Assembly (NCBI GenBank): GCA_043754435.1
Contig: JAYUUS010000249.1
Location: 1 to 26,278, forward strand
Length of the DNA: 26,278 nt
Source: JANNYA01 sp043754435
Lineage (GTDB): Bacteria; Pseudomonadota; Gammaproteobacteria; Xanthomonadales; SZUA-5
Direction: 5' to 3'
A program made the position numbers and the translations under genes. The number at the start of each line of letters is the position of its first letter. Position 1 is the first letter of the stretch. This document shows positions 6,925 to 15,177 of this stretch, one piece after another. The notes below the pieces were generated by a model, which saw nothing but the letters and a program-made list of their open reading frames with translations, was not told the origin of the DNA and ran no database searches.

Positions 6925-9900
6925 TTAAAGCTTAATCAACGCCCTGAGTGTCTCCGATGCACGTTCGAACTCGGCGATGACGTTTTTCGCGTCACTGATT
7001 GGATCCGTCAAGGTGCCGTTGCGGGCGCCGTGTTCGATTTTTTTCGCCAAATCGCTCAGCACAATTGCGCCTAAATTAGCACTCGTGCTTTTAAGCGAGT
7101 GCGCGGGCGCAATCATGCCCTCCACCTGCCCGCGCTGCGCAGATTGGGCCAGAATTTTGATGTTTTTCGGCGTATCTTCAAGATAAACGTTCACGAGCCC
7201 GGCAAATTCGGATCCCATCACTTCCAAGAGTTCGTCAAAAATACTGCGATCAATGGCAGGTTTAGTCGGTGCTGCGCTCAAAGGCTGAAGCGCGACCGGT
7301 GCTGGTTTGACCGGTGCTGGTTTGACCGGCGGCGCTGCCACAGGAGGCGTTGAACGCGGCGCAACGGGCTGGGGAGCGGGCGCAAGTCGCTGCTCTAAGG
7401 TTGGCTTTGGTGCTGACGACATAGTGTCAAGAAAATCTGGAATGCCATCCGCGGCACGTGCCAAATCAGCGAGCAATTTATCTTCAAGGCTCATCGGTGA
7501 CAGATTTGCGTTCGCAGCCCTAGAATTGCTTGCCAGTGCGCTGTATTCATGGCCTTGCTCTGGCGCAGCGCTAGACTCGGTAGAGCGCAAATCTTGTGGC
7601 ACAAATTCAGCGCGTGATTTCGCATTTGCTGGCATCCATTTGCGCATCGTTTGTTCAAGCAAGCCGCGATTGAGTGGCTTGGTCAGATAGTCGTTCATGC
7701 CCGAAGCGAGGCATTTTTCGCGATCCCCAACCATTGCATTCGCCGTCATGGCGATAATGGGGATGCGCGGCATTTTGTGCTCTTCTTCAAGCGTTCGTTG
7801 CGTACGCGTCGCGGTGTAGCCGTCCATCACCGGCATCTGGCAATCCATTAACACCAGATCAAACTTTGTGGTGGCTAATTTATCTAGCGCTTCTTTGCCG
7901 TGCTCTGCGACTTCGACACTCACGCCAATCAGGCTGACCACGCGCATCGCGACAGTACGATTGACCGGATTGTCTTCCACAATCAACACATGCCCAGTGA
8001 CTGGCCCGGCCACTTGCCCGGTCGCAACGCCGGCTGCGGCAAATGTATCTGTACCCATACGCGCCGCTTCTTCCATCAAGTTAAATCGCTGCTCGCTCGC
8101 TTGATTAACTTCCAGCAAACGGTTGAGCGTAATCGCGACTTCCCCCTCGGAGGCATTGAGCATCACCGACGCACAGCGACGTGGATCCAAAATATCCCCG
8201 CTCAGCGGTTCACCCGATTGCACCAGCAAAAAGCGCACCCGCTCCATGGAAGGCTCGCGCAGCGCATTTCGCACAAACGCAGCTGCAGTGCTGCGCATCG
8301 AATTGACATCAATAACAGCGATCTCGTAAGCCCAATTTTCACCTAAAGTCGCTGAGCTTTTGAGCTTGCTCAGCCCATCAGCGGTCGTGGTGGTGTGGGT
8401 TAAGGTCATGGCTTGTGCGGACAGCACGGAAGTTAGCCGCTGGGTAACGCGCTGTTCGCTGCAAATTAATAGGGCGCGAACGCCGCTCAAGTCACGCCGC
8501 GCTGAACCAATGTCACCGGCGGCTTTAAGCATGGGCACTGAAAACCAAAATACCGAGCCTTTCCCGGCTTCACTCTTAACGCCTATTTGGCCGTTCATAA
8601 GTGCAACGATACGCTGACAAATCACGAGGCCTAAACCGGTGCCACCAAAGGTTCTTGTCGTGGACGTATCGGCCTGCTGAAAGGCTTTAAATAATTTGGT
8701 TTGGCCTTCAGGCGAAATGCCAATGCCTGAATCTTTTATCGCAAACACCAACTCTTGATGCGTGCGGGTTTCAGAACGCTTGCTCACTTCAACTTGCACG
8801 CCGCCCTTTTCAGTGAATTTCACCGCATTGCTGACCAAATTAGTCAGGACTTGGCGTAGGCGTGTGGGGTCACTGCGCATTGAAATGCGTACGCCCGCGT
8901 CTAGCTTAAGGCTGATTTTCAAACCTTTAGATTGCGCTGGACGCTCCATCAAACGCATGACGGAGTCGAGCACTTCGCGCAGATTCATGCCGACTTGCTC
9001 AAGCTCAAGCTTATTGGCTTCGATTTTGGAATAATCCAAAATATCGTCAATAATCCCCAGCAGCTGCTTGGCTGAACCGTAGGCGGTATTGAGATAATCG
9101 CGTTGATCGGGCTGTAGTTTGCTGTCGCGCAAAATTTCCAGCAAAGGAATGATGCCATTAAGCGGTGTGCGGATTTCATGGCTCATCGTCGCCAAAAACT
9201 CGCCTTTCGCCATACTGGCGGCTTCAGCGCTTAATTTGGCGGCTTTTAGCTCTTCCTCAATATTTTTGTGACGTGCCAACTCGGTTTTTAAATCTTGCGT
9301 TAAACGTTCGGCTTGAAACTGCGCTTCCTGCGCGCCAAGCTGGGCTGCGCCAACACTGGCCGTACTGGTGCTACCAAACCCTGCTGCCGGCATTGCGCCA
9401 GCACCGCTCGCTAAATTGGCGGCACCCAAGCGGCGGGCAATTAAGATATTGACGACTACCAACAGCACTACCAAGATGATGGTGGCAAACTGAGGTTGCG
9501 TCGATGTCAACAGCCGAAAGCCAACCGGAAAAAACAGCAGCGCCTGACTGGCGCTCATCAATACCACATCATCGTAAAGCAGCCATACCGCTGCGCACGC
9601 CAAGCCTGTGGCGACCAATAGCACAGGTAATTGCGTTTCAATCGACTGCGAGTTGGTAAAAAAGACGATTCCTAAACCCCAGACAAGAATACTCAGCAGC
9701 AAAATCAGTTGCGCCGGCCGTACCGCAAACCAGTTCGGGCGTACCGCACGCTTAGCCTGCACCGCGCAAAATGCCGAAGCAATCGCCAATAGCGCATGCA
9801 CGCTCACCCAAACTGCAGCAAGTTGTGCATCAATATTGCTTAAGGAAAACGCCAAGGTAAGCGCCAACACAGCGCTCATTCCGGTCCAGAAATTGATCGC

Positions 9901-9942
9901 GTCAAACAATCTGCGCTCGTGCTCAATCGTGGCTTTACTCAT
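6925..9942 (-). CDS. Membrane hybrid sensor histidine kinase with receiver and C-terminal HPt domain
   Basis: A 1005-aa phosphorelay sensor. Residues 15-170 hold about six hydrophobic segments (MASE-like, no obvious periplasmic sensor domain), followed by a coiled coil near 200-240. HisKA has the H box SHEIRTP (H255). The HATPase domain has an N box around N372 and glycine loops DSGIGIS and GGTGLGL. Residues 486-612 look like a receiver without the acidic pocket. A canonical receiver follows (650-770) with EDN and the phosphoacceptor D700 in LMDCQMP. A Pro/Ala-rich linker (845-895) contains a DNA tandem repeat. The HPt domain has H948 in AHSLKSTSANLGA. The order recalls BarA or RpfC without a HAMP domain. 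The c-di-GMP-type regulator immediately upstream on the same strand is a plausible partner. The signal sensed is unknown. Confidence 0.92.
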   Translation of the reverse strand: MSKATIEHERRLFDAINFWTGMSAVLALTLAFSLSNIDAQLAAVWVSVHALLAIASAFCAVQAKRAVRPNWFAVRPAQLILLLSILVWGLGIVFFTNSQSIETQLPVLLVATGLACAAVWLLYDDVVLMSASQALLFFPVGFRLLTSTQPQFATIILVVLLVVVNILIARRLGAANLASGAGAMPAAGFGSTSTASVGAAQLGAQEAQFQAERLTQDLKTELARHKNIEEELKAAKLSAEAASMAKGEFLATMSHEIRTPLNGIIPLLEILRDSKLQPDQRDYLNTAYGSAKQLLGIIDDILDYSKIEANKLELEQVGMNLREVLDSVMRLMERPAQSKGLKISLKLDAGVRISMRSDPTRLRQVLTNLVSNAVKFTEKGGVQVEVSKRSETRTHQELVFAIKDSGIGISPEGQTKLFKAFQQADTSTTRTFGGTGLGLVICQRIVALMNGQIGVKSEAGKGSVFWFSVPMLKAAGDIGSARRDLSGVRALLICSEQRVTQRLTSVLSAQAMTLTHTTTTADGLSKLKSSATLGENWAYEIAVIDVNSMRSTAAAFVRNALREPSMERVRFLLVQSGEPLSGDILDPRRCASVMLNASEGEVAITLNRLLEVNQASEQRFNLMEEAARMGTDTFAAAGVATGQVAGPVTGHVLIVEDNPVNRTVAMRVVSLIGVSVEVAEHGKEALDKLATTKFDLVLMDCQMPVMDGYTATRTQRTLEEEHKMPRIPIIAMTANAMVGDREKCLASGMNDYLTKPLNRGLLEQTMRKWMPANAKSRAEFVPQDLRSTESSAAPEQGHEYSALASNSRAANANLSPMSLEDKLLADLARAADGIPDFLDTMSSAPKPTLEQRLAPAPQPVAPRSTPPVAAPPVKPAPVKPAPVALQPLSAAPTKPAIDRSIFDELLEVMGSEFAGLVNVYLEDTPKNIKILAQSAQRGQVEGMIAPAHSLKSTSANLGAIVLSDLAKKIEHGARNGTLTDPISDAKNVIAEFERASETLRALIKL
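7294..7329. repeat. 15-bp tandem repeat in the Pro-rich linker of the hybrid kinase
   Basis: GACCGGTGCTGGTTT occurs twice back to back (7294-7308, 7309-7323) and begins a third time. On the coding strand it encodes repeated KPAPV units between the receiver and the HPt domain. Linker length may therefore vary between strains by slippage in steps of five codons. Confidence 0.85.
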
Positions 9943-10050
9943 TGCGCTGGGTTCTCCGAACAGAATAGAGGCCTTAGGAATCAGTACATCCCAAAGGATA
10001 GAAGTCTCGCCGCCACTACCACTAACTTAAGCAAGGCGACAGGTCAAAAC

Positions 10051-10070
10051 AAGTGCTGCCTGGCAGCACG
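10051..10070 (-). repeat. Palindrome GTGCTGCC-T-GGCAGCAC, possible terminator (copy 1)
   Basis: Perfect 8-bp arms (10053-10060 and 10062-10069) surround one central base. On the minus strand the hairpin is followed by TTGTTTT and lies about 42 bases after the stop of the FimX-like gene, so it could end that transcript. Nearly the same palindrome, with matching flanks, occurs at 23613-23632 near murJ. Confidence 0.55.
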
Positions 10071-10111
10071 ATCTAACACCAACATGTTTTCTCGATTCCC
10101 GCTGCATTGGG

Positions 10112-13090
10112 TTAACGAGCTGAGCTTTGAAAATCAAAACCAAGCTCTGCGCCTGGCTGTTGCACAAAATTGCCTTGAATAAAATCGACGCCGAGCGAGA
10201 ATAACGCGGATGCGCTTTGCGCGTTTTCCACGCGCGCGGCGATTACTCGGCGCCTACCGTCATGCGCCGCTGCAATTAATGACTTGAGTTCTTCCCGCAG
10301 GCTGCCCGAGGCATCCAGATATTTATCCGCTAATTTAATATTATCGACCGGCAAATAACTCAGCACTTGCAGCGCTGTTAAGTTGGACTCGAAGCCGCCT
10401 AAAGTCAATTTCAAACCCAGTGCGCGCGCTGCTTGAAAAAACGGCACCGCTAACTTGAGTTCACGCATTATGTCGCTTAGGCGAAATTCTAGGCAAAGCG
10501 CACTGGCGTCCAGCCGCCGCGTTTCTAATGACTGGCGTAACCAAGCAATGCGCTGGGTATCTTTCAAAGATGCACCGGACTGATTCACAAACAGGCGCAG
10601 CCCGCCGCGCCCTTGTCGGCGTCGCTCATCTAGCGTCGCCATGCAGCGCGTCAAGATCCAACGGTCGATTTCTGAGGTCAAACCATGTTCGTTGGCACCT
10701 TCAATAAGCTGTGCGCCAGAATAGCTTCGCTCACCACTACGCAGCCGCAAAAGCACTTCATATTGCTCCTCGCCGGTATCTTGTAGGGCAACGATAGGCT
10801 GAAACATCAGCTGGAACCCATCTTCCTTGAGTGCTCGGCGAATCGATTCTTCCAGTAGTACCGCTTCTGACTTTGCCACCACAACTTCAGGCTGATACAG
10901 CGCCACCCGATCCCCACCTGAACTCAAACGTGCCTGATTCATTGCGCGTTCGGCGCAATTAAGCATCGCAGATGGCTCTGCTAGCGCTTGGGCAAAGCCG
11001 CAAATACCGGCGTTTAAGTTCACTTGAATGGTTTTACCAGCGATCTCAAAAGCCTGCAGCGCCACGCGTTGACGCAGTGTCGATGCCAGCTCCAGCAGCG
11101 CTTGAACACTGCGCGCTTGACTCAACAACACAATGCTGCCGTCGCTGTAACGCGCCGCAGATTCCTCTGGGCGTACTAACTCACGCAGCTGGCTGCCCAG
11201 TTGATTGGTGAGTGTATCCATGCCGCTTAAGCCAAGCTGTTCACGCAACTGCGCCGCACCGTCGATTTCAATAAACAATATGCCGCCGCTCAGGGCGTCG
11301 CGATCCTCAACGACCAGTGCTGAGGCAAGCTGGTCAAGCAACACACTGCGATCAAACAGCCCGCTGACGAGATCACGGCTTTTTGATTCGCGCCGCGCGC
11401 GCAGCAAGCGTGCGCGATGCGCGCGATTAGTGACCGCCGAAATCAAATGTTTGGGCCGTATCGGCTTATTCAAAAAGTCATCACCGCCCGCGCTAAGCGC
11501 ATCAAACTGTTTGTCAGAATCTTGCTCGCCAGAAAGAAACACAATCGGTGTGCTGATAAATTCATCGCGCTCGCGAATAATCGCGGTTAACTCCATGCCA
11601 TCAATTCCGGGCATGTATAAGTCCATCAAAATGAGATCGGGCTTAAAGTTTTCCAATGCCTCCAAAGTCTGCAGCGGGTCGGTCACGGCCAGCGTTTCCA
11701 TACCGGCTTTACGCAAAATGCTTTCGGCAAATAGCGCCTGTGATCGGTCATCTTCGACGATCATGATGCGGTAATCCACCGATTGCTCGTGCGCCAGCAA
11801 TTCTTTGAGCTTAACAAATGCCGCCTCTGGTGCCGTCTTGGTCGGCAACAGCACATCCACGCCCGCCCGCATCGCGCGAATGCGGGCGGACAAATCATTC
11901 GCATCAGCAAACGCAACAATGGGCATACGTGCCGTTGTGCGCTGGCGTAGAGTTTTTAAGAAATCGCCGACTAAATCCAGCTGACTGCTAAAGGCTTGGT
12001 CGATCACCACCAAATCTGCGGTCATAGAACTGAGCGTATCGACTAACTCTTCAGTCGATTCTAAGCGGTCGACATTCAGCCCATAAGCCGTCAATCGCGG
12101 CGCAAGTTCCCCATACATACCCGCCTCTGGCGCTAAATAAAACACCCGCAAAGTCGCCACCAGCTGGGTACGCGGTGGTGCGGGCGCGGCCGCCACCGCA
12201 ACCAAGGGGTCTATTTCAATTTCGACTTCGTGGCCCTCATTAGAAGGCGCTAGAGAAGGCGCTAGCGGTGCGGGCGTTGGAGTGGGTGGAGCTAAGGCGG
12301 ATTCATAGGTGGTTTCACCAAAACCATCATCTTGCTCGGCTAAGTCAGCGTGCGGCACTCGCTCTGGCGGGTGCGACATTAACTTATGTGGCACGGGCAA
12401 AATGCTGCCGAAATTGTCGCGGGTAAGCGCGCTTTGCGGGCCATTATCAATCAGCACTTCATCCGCACCTTCGATGACTAATTCCGTCAATCCATCATCA
12501 GGTACCGGCGTGCTTTCGGTCATGGAGAGGCCGAATATCTCGCGCGGCTTTAGCCCGGCACCCTCATCATCACTGGTTAGCGGCAAAATAGTTTCCACCG
12601 AAAAACGTCGCCAATGCTCGCTCGGCGGCACACTAAACGCATGGTCAGCTGAAATTTGCTCAAGCACAGGCGCGAAATCGAGCATGGACACCTGTTGCTT
12701 TATTTCCGCTTCACTCACACGCGTAAGTGCGAGTGAAAGCGCTTCAAACTCAGCCTTGCGTTCATCGCTCAGCTCAGCCGCATTCGTTAACGCCGCTTCG
12801 AGCTTAATTTCGAGCGCGTATAAGCGTTCGCTCGGCCCCATCAACCCGTAACGGCCACTTGCGCCTGCAAGAACTTGGACTTCTTGGATCAACACGGTCA
12901 GGCTGTTGATATCAAACGCGCCTTTAACCAAGCGATGTACACGCTTTTGCACCAACTCAATCCGGCGCGGCAAATGATTGGCAAACGCTTGGCGCAGCTC
13001 AGCATGGGCTTGCGAGTCGTCACTACGCTGCGGGCGTGATGGGGTGCGGCCGGTTGTATCGTCGTTGAGCTGCACGGTTTTAGGATTCAC
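10112..13090 (-). CDS. FimX-like c-di-GMP effector: degenerate HPt, two receivers, degenerate GGDEF and EAL
   Basis: A 992-aa soluble protein. Residues 35-125 look like an HPt domain whose active His is replaced (QVLAGASGRYG around 72-82). A Pro/Ala linker follows (264-308). Receiver 1 (313-432) keeps an Asp in VVID but lacks the acidic pair. Receiver 2 (440-560) is canonical, with EDD at 446-448 and phosphoacceptor D490 in LMDLYMP. The GGDEF domain (574-733) has SDGS at the active loop, so no cyclase activity is expected. The EAL domain (745-982) reads EVL at 778-780 and LGGF where the metal-binding DDFG should be, and also lacks the AEG Glu, so no phosphodiesterase activity is expected. EVLLR and QPIV are kept, as in FimX, a c-di-GMP receptor. 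It probably binds the nucleotide and relays phosphorylation state. Start is GTG with a weak ribosome site. Confidence 0.85.
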   Translation of the reverse strand: MNPKTVQLNDDTTGRTPSRPQRSDDSQAHAELRQAFANHLPRRIELVQKRVHRLVKGAFDINSLTVLIQEVQVLAGASGRYGLMGPSERLYALEIKLEAALTNAAELSDERKAEFEALSLALTRVSEAEIKQQVSMLDFAPVLEQISADHAFSVPPSEHWRRFSVETILPLTSDDEGAGLKPREIFGLSMTESTPVPDDGLTELVIEGADEVLIDNGPQSALTRDNFGSILPVPHKLMSHPPERVPHADLAEQDDGFGETTYESALAPPTPTPAPLAPSLAPSNEGHEVEIEIDPLVAVAAAPAPPRTQLVATLRVFYLAPEAGMYGELAPRLTAYGLNVDRLESTEELVDTLSSMTADLVVIDQAFSSQLDLVGDFLKTLRQRTTARMPIVAFADANDLSARIRAMRAGVDVLLPTKTAPEAAFVKLKELLAHEQSVDYRIMIVEDDRSQALFAESILRKAGMETLAVTDPLQTLEALENFKPDLILMDLYMPGIDGMELTAIIRERDEFISTPIVFLSGEQDSDKQFDALSAGGDDFLNKPIRPKHLISAVTNRAHRARLLRARRESKSRDLVSGLFDRSVLLDQLASALVVEDRDALSGGILFIEIDGAAQLREQLGLSGMDTLTNQLGSQLRELVRPEESAARYSDGSIVLLSQARSVQALLELASTLRQRVALQAFEIAGKTIQVNLNAGICGFAQALAEPSAMLNCAERAMNQARLSSGGDRVALYQPEVVVAKSEAVLLEESIRRALKEDGFQLMFQPIVALQDTGEEQYEVLLRLRSGERSYSGAQLIEGANEHGLTSEIDRWILTRCMATLDERRRQGRGGLRLFVNQSGASLKDTQRIAWLRQSLETRRLDASALCLEFRLSDIMRELKLAVPFFQAARALGLKLTLGGFESNLTALQVLSYLPVDNIKLADKYLDASGSLREELKSLIAAAHDGRRRVIAARVENAQSASALFSLGVDFIQGNFVQQPGAELGFDFQSSAR

Positions 13091-13628
13091 AAGTCAGGGT
13101 TACGCCTTCGCGTAACGGCAAAAATAAATGGATCTTACCGAAGCAAGACGCCAAAGGCTTTCAGTCCAGGCGACTATAGCAGCGTAAACGGCTGCAACAG
13201 AACGCCGTCAAGCGCAAAACACGGCTTAACAAGTCAAGAATCGTTACAAGCCTAGCCGGGCACCCGCTAATGGCGAACTTGACTTGTTTGAATGACCGAG
13301 GTGCGCCGGAGGCAAGCGCGCGGACACCCTCTCAGAAAAATCCGACCCAACATTGCGCCCAATCCGATGTTCACGCAACGCCTGCAAGCCCACACTGCGC
13401 CCATGACTTAAGCCCGCAGCCAACTCGATCCCTCCCAGGCGGGCACATTGCTGTGACGGGCAGTTGCTCGGACAAGGCCTAAACAGTTACCGCGCGCAAA
13501 ATTTGCAACGTATTGCCGGAAAACGCTCAGATGAAATTAACACCATTTAGGATTCAAACCCTTTGACGAGGCGATTCATCGGGATCGATTGGTGTTGGCA
13601 TGCCTTTTACGCTGCTTTAAATGGCTCA
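13091..13628. other. 538-bp region without a supported gene
   Basis: I find no gene I can defend here. A plus-strand frame of 70 codons (13270-13482) has no family character. Another plus-strand frame is open for 48 codons to a TAG at 13548-13550 and ends in natural-looking protein sequence (GKRSDEINTI), which might be a remnant. Promoter signals for the GTG start at 13090 should lie in the right-flanking part but are not clear. Confidence 0.4.
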
Positions 13629-14846
13629 TCATTTCCGTTTAAGCCGCGCAAAACTAAATAATTTTGCGCACGGATGGGTTTTTCCCAACAGCGAATCACG
13701 CAGCAACTCCGCGCCAATAAGGCTATAGGTGATGCCGTTGCCGCCGTAAGCCATGGCAAAATGCACCCGTGGCCCATGCGTTTCGTGGGGGCCGAAAAAC
13801 GGTAGGCCATCATCAGTTTCGGCAAAGGTTCCAGCCCAGGCAAATGCGACTTTAAGATCTAGTGCGGGGAATAAATTTTTCACGCGCTTAACCAAGCGCG
13901 CAGCTTTTTTTTCCACTCGTAAATCGCGCCGCACCGCGATGTCTATGGTGTCGTCTTCGCCGCCTACAATTAAGCGCTCATCACCCGTGCGGCGCAAATA
14001 AAGATATGGGCGAGCAGACTCCCAAACCAGGGTATTTTTCAAAGCATTCAGCTCGCCCGGCATCACTTCACTGACCAGCGCGTAGCTGCTGCGATTGCTC
14101 GCCACGCGCTCTGGCAACCATTTTTGCGTCTCATAGCCAGCGGCCAACACCAAGTGCTTGCACAGCACCTGATGGCCAGAATCCAGCTGCGCACGCACAC
14201 CGCCCGCCACGTTTTCGAAATGCTCCAGCACAGTGCGCGCATGCACCTGACCGCCCAATGCAGCAATGCGGGCCAGCAGTTTGTGGCAAAGCTGATACGG
14301 ATCGACTTCGGCAGCGACCGCACTAAGCAAGGCGCAAGGCGCGTCAATACTAAAGCCTGCGCTCAGCGCTTTGCGATCCAGCACTTGCAGCTTAAAGCCG
14401 TGTGCCAAACGCAGCGCGCCCTCCGTCTCCACCTGGTGCTTGTGATACCAGTGGGAAGCAAAATAAAGACTCTGCATCGCTTGAAAATCAATCCCTCCCA
14501 GTTTTTTCGAAAGACTAGCCAAGCTGCCGATTGCCGCCTCGCAGGCCTTGTAAGCCAATACGCCATCTTTTTCGCCATAGCGCGCACATAAATCCTGCAG
14601 CTCGGTGTCGATCTCGTATTGCAGCAGTGCCGTACTCGCCGCCGTGGATCCCCAACCCGCCTCGCGCTGATCAATCACACATACCGACATGCCCGCGCGC
14701 GCCAAATGATCGCCAATGAGTGCGCCAGTAATGCCTGCGCCTACAACTAAAACGTCGCAATTCACCTCCCGTCGCAGCCGTGGGTAGGAGCGAATGAGAC
14801 CGTTCTTGGTCAGCCAGAATGGCGCACCACTTTTTAAGTTCATCAT
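13629..14846 (-). CDS. FAD-dependent oxidoreductase, DAO (D-amino-acid oxidase) family
   Basis: A 405-aa flavoprotein. The N-terminal Rossmann fold has GAGITG (36-41) after a hydrophobic strand, and an acidic residue (D59) closes the second strand, as expected for FAD binding. The C-terminal region has GRE-like elements and MAYGGNGITYSLIGAELL, typical of the second FAD contact in DAO-fold amine oxidases such as glycine oxidase or gamma-glutamylputrescine oxidase. It probably oxidises a C-N bond of an amino acid or amine with FAD, but the substrate cannot be read from the sequence. No signal peptide or Rieske domain is present. It is divergent from the DUF3309/dehydrogenase pair, sharing a 175-bp intergenic region. 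Two ATGs occur in a row at the start and no strong ribosome site is seen. Confidence 0.85.
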   Translation of the reverse strand: MMNLKSGAPFWLTKNGLIRSYPRLRREVNCDVLVVGAGITGALIGDHLARAGMSVCVIDQREAGWGSTAASTALLQYEIDTELQDLCARYGEKDGVLAYKACEAAIGSLASLSKKLGGIDFQAMQSLYFASHWYHKHQVETEGALRLAHGFKLQVLDRKALSAGFSIDAPCALLSAVAAEVDPYQLCHKLLARIAALGGQVHARTVLEHFENVAGGVRAQLDSGHQVLCKHLVLAAGYETQKWLPERVASNRSSYALVSEVMPGELNALKNTLVWESARPYLYLRRTGDERLIVGGEDDTIDIAVRRDLRVEKKAARLVKRVKNLFPALDLKVAFAWAGTFAETDDGLPFFGPHETHGPRVHFAMAYGGNGITYSLIGAELLRDSLLGKTHPCAKLFSFARLKRK

Positions 14847-15010
14847 GATCAGAGCGACATGGGTTGAGCAGATTTCGGATACTCATATTTAACCGCGCGG
14901 CACTCGGTGCGGCATCGAACACAGCCGAATCAAGTAATCGCACGGGAATGTTCGACAGCGCACCGAACGCATCAATTCAATTGAATAGCCTAAGCACTCA
15001 CCCATCTCCG

Positions 15011-15015
15011 AGGAG
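15011..15015 (+). promoter_or_regulatory. Strong Shine-Dalgarno before the DUF3309 gene
   Basis: AGGAG six bases before the ATG at 15022 is the best ribosome-binding site in this part of the window. It supports the 51-codon gene as real despite its size. Confidence 0.75.
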
Positions 15016-15021
15016 CGCATA

Positions 15022-15177
15022 ATGTTAGGAACCATTCTATTAGTCGTGGTGGTATTGATGTTAATCGGCAGCATCCCAAGCTGGTCCCACAGTAAAAGTT
15101 GGGGTTACGGACCCAGCGGCGGTTTGGCGGTAGTTGCAGTCATCGTGGTCGTATTACTGATGACTGGTCGCGTGTGA
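15022..15177 (+). CDS. DUF3309 family small membrane protein (51 aa)
   Basis: A 51-aa peptide with two hydrophobic helices (about 4-17 and 35-47) joined by a short polar loop containing SWSHSKSWGYGPSGG. This matches the small DUF3309 membrane family, which begins MLGTIL and has W-x-HS-x-SWGYGPSGG in the middle. The family is common in Proteobacteria and its function is unknown. A strong AGGAG precedes the ATG. Its TGA stop overlaps the GTG start of the next gene by four bases (GTGA), so the two are probably translated together. It is too short for many gene finders. Confidence 0.85.
   Translation: MLGTILLVVVVLMLIGSIPSWSHSKSWGYGPSGGLAVVAVIVVVLLMTGRV

Noticed and set aside
13270..13482. 70-codon plus-strand frame in the gap between the FimX-like gene and the oxidoreductase
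   Set aside because: No ribosome site, no family pattern, and amino-acid use rich in Pro, Ala, Ser and His as in chance frames of GC-rich DNA.
13405..13550. 48-codon plus-strand frame ending GKRSDEINTI
   Set aside because: Its last 30 codons look natural, but there is no start, it is short, and I recognise no family. Kept only as a possible remnant.
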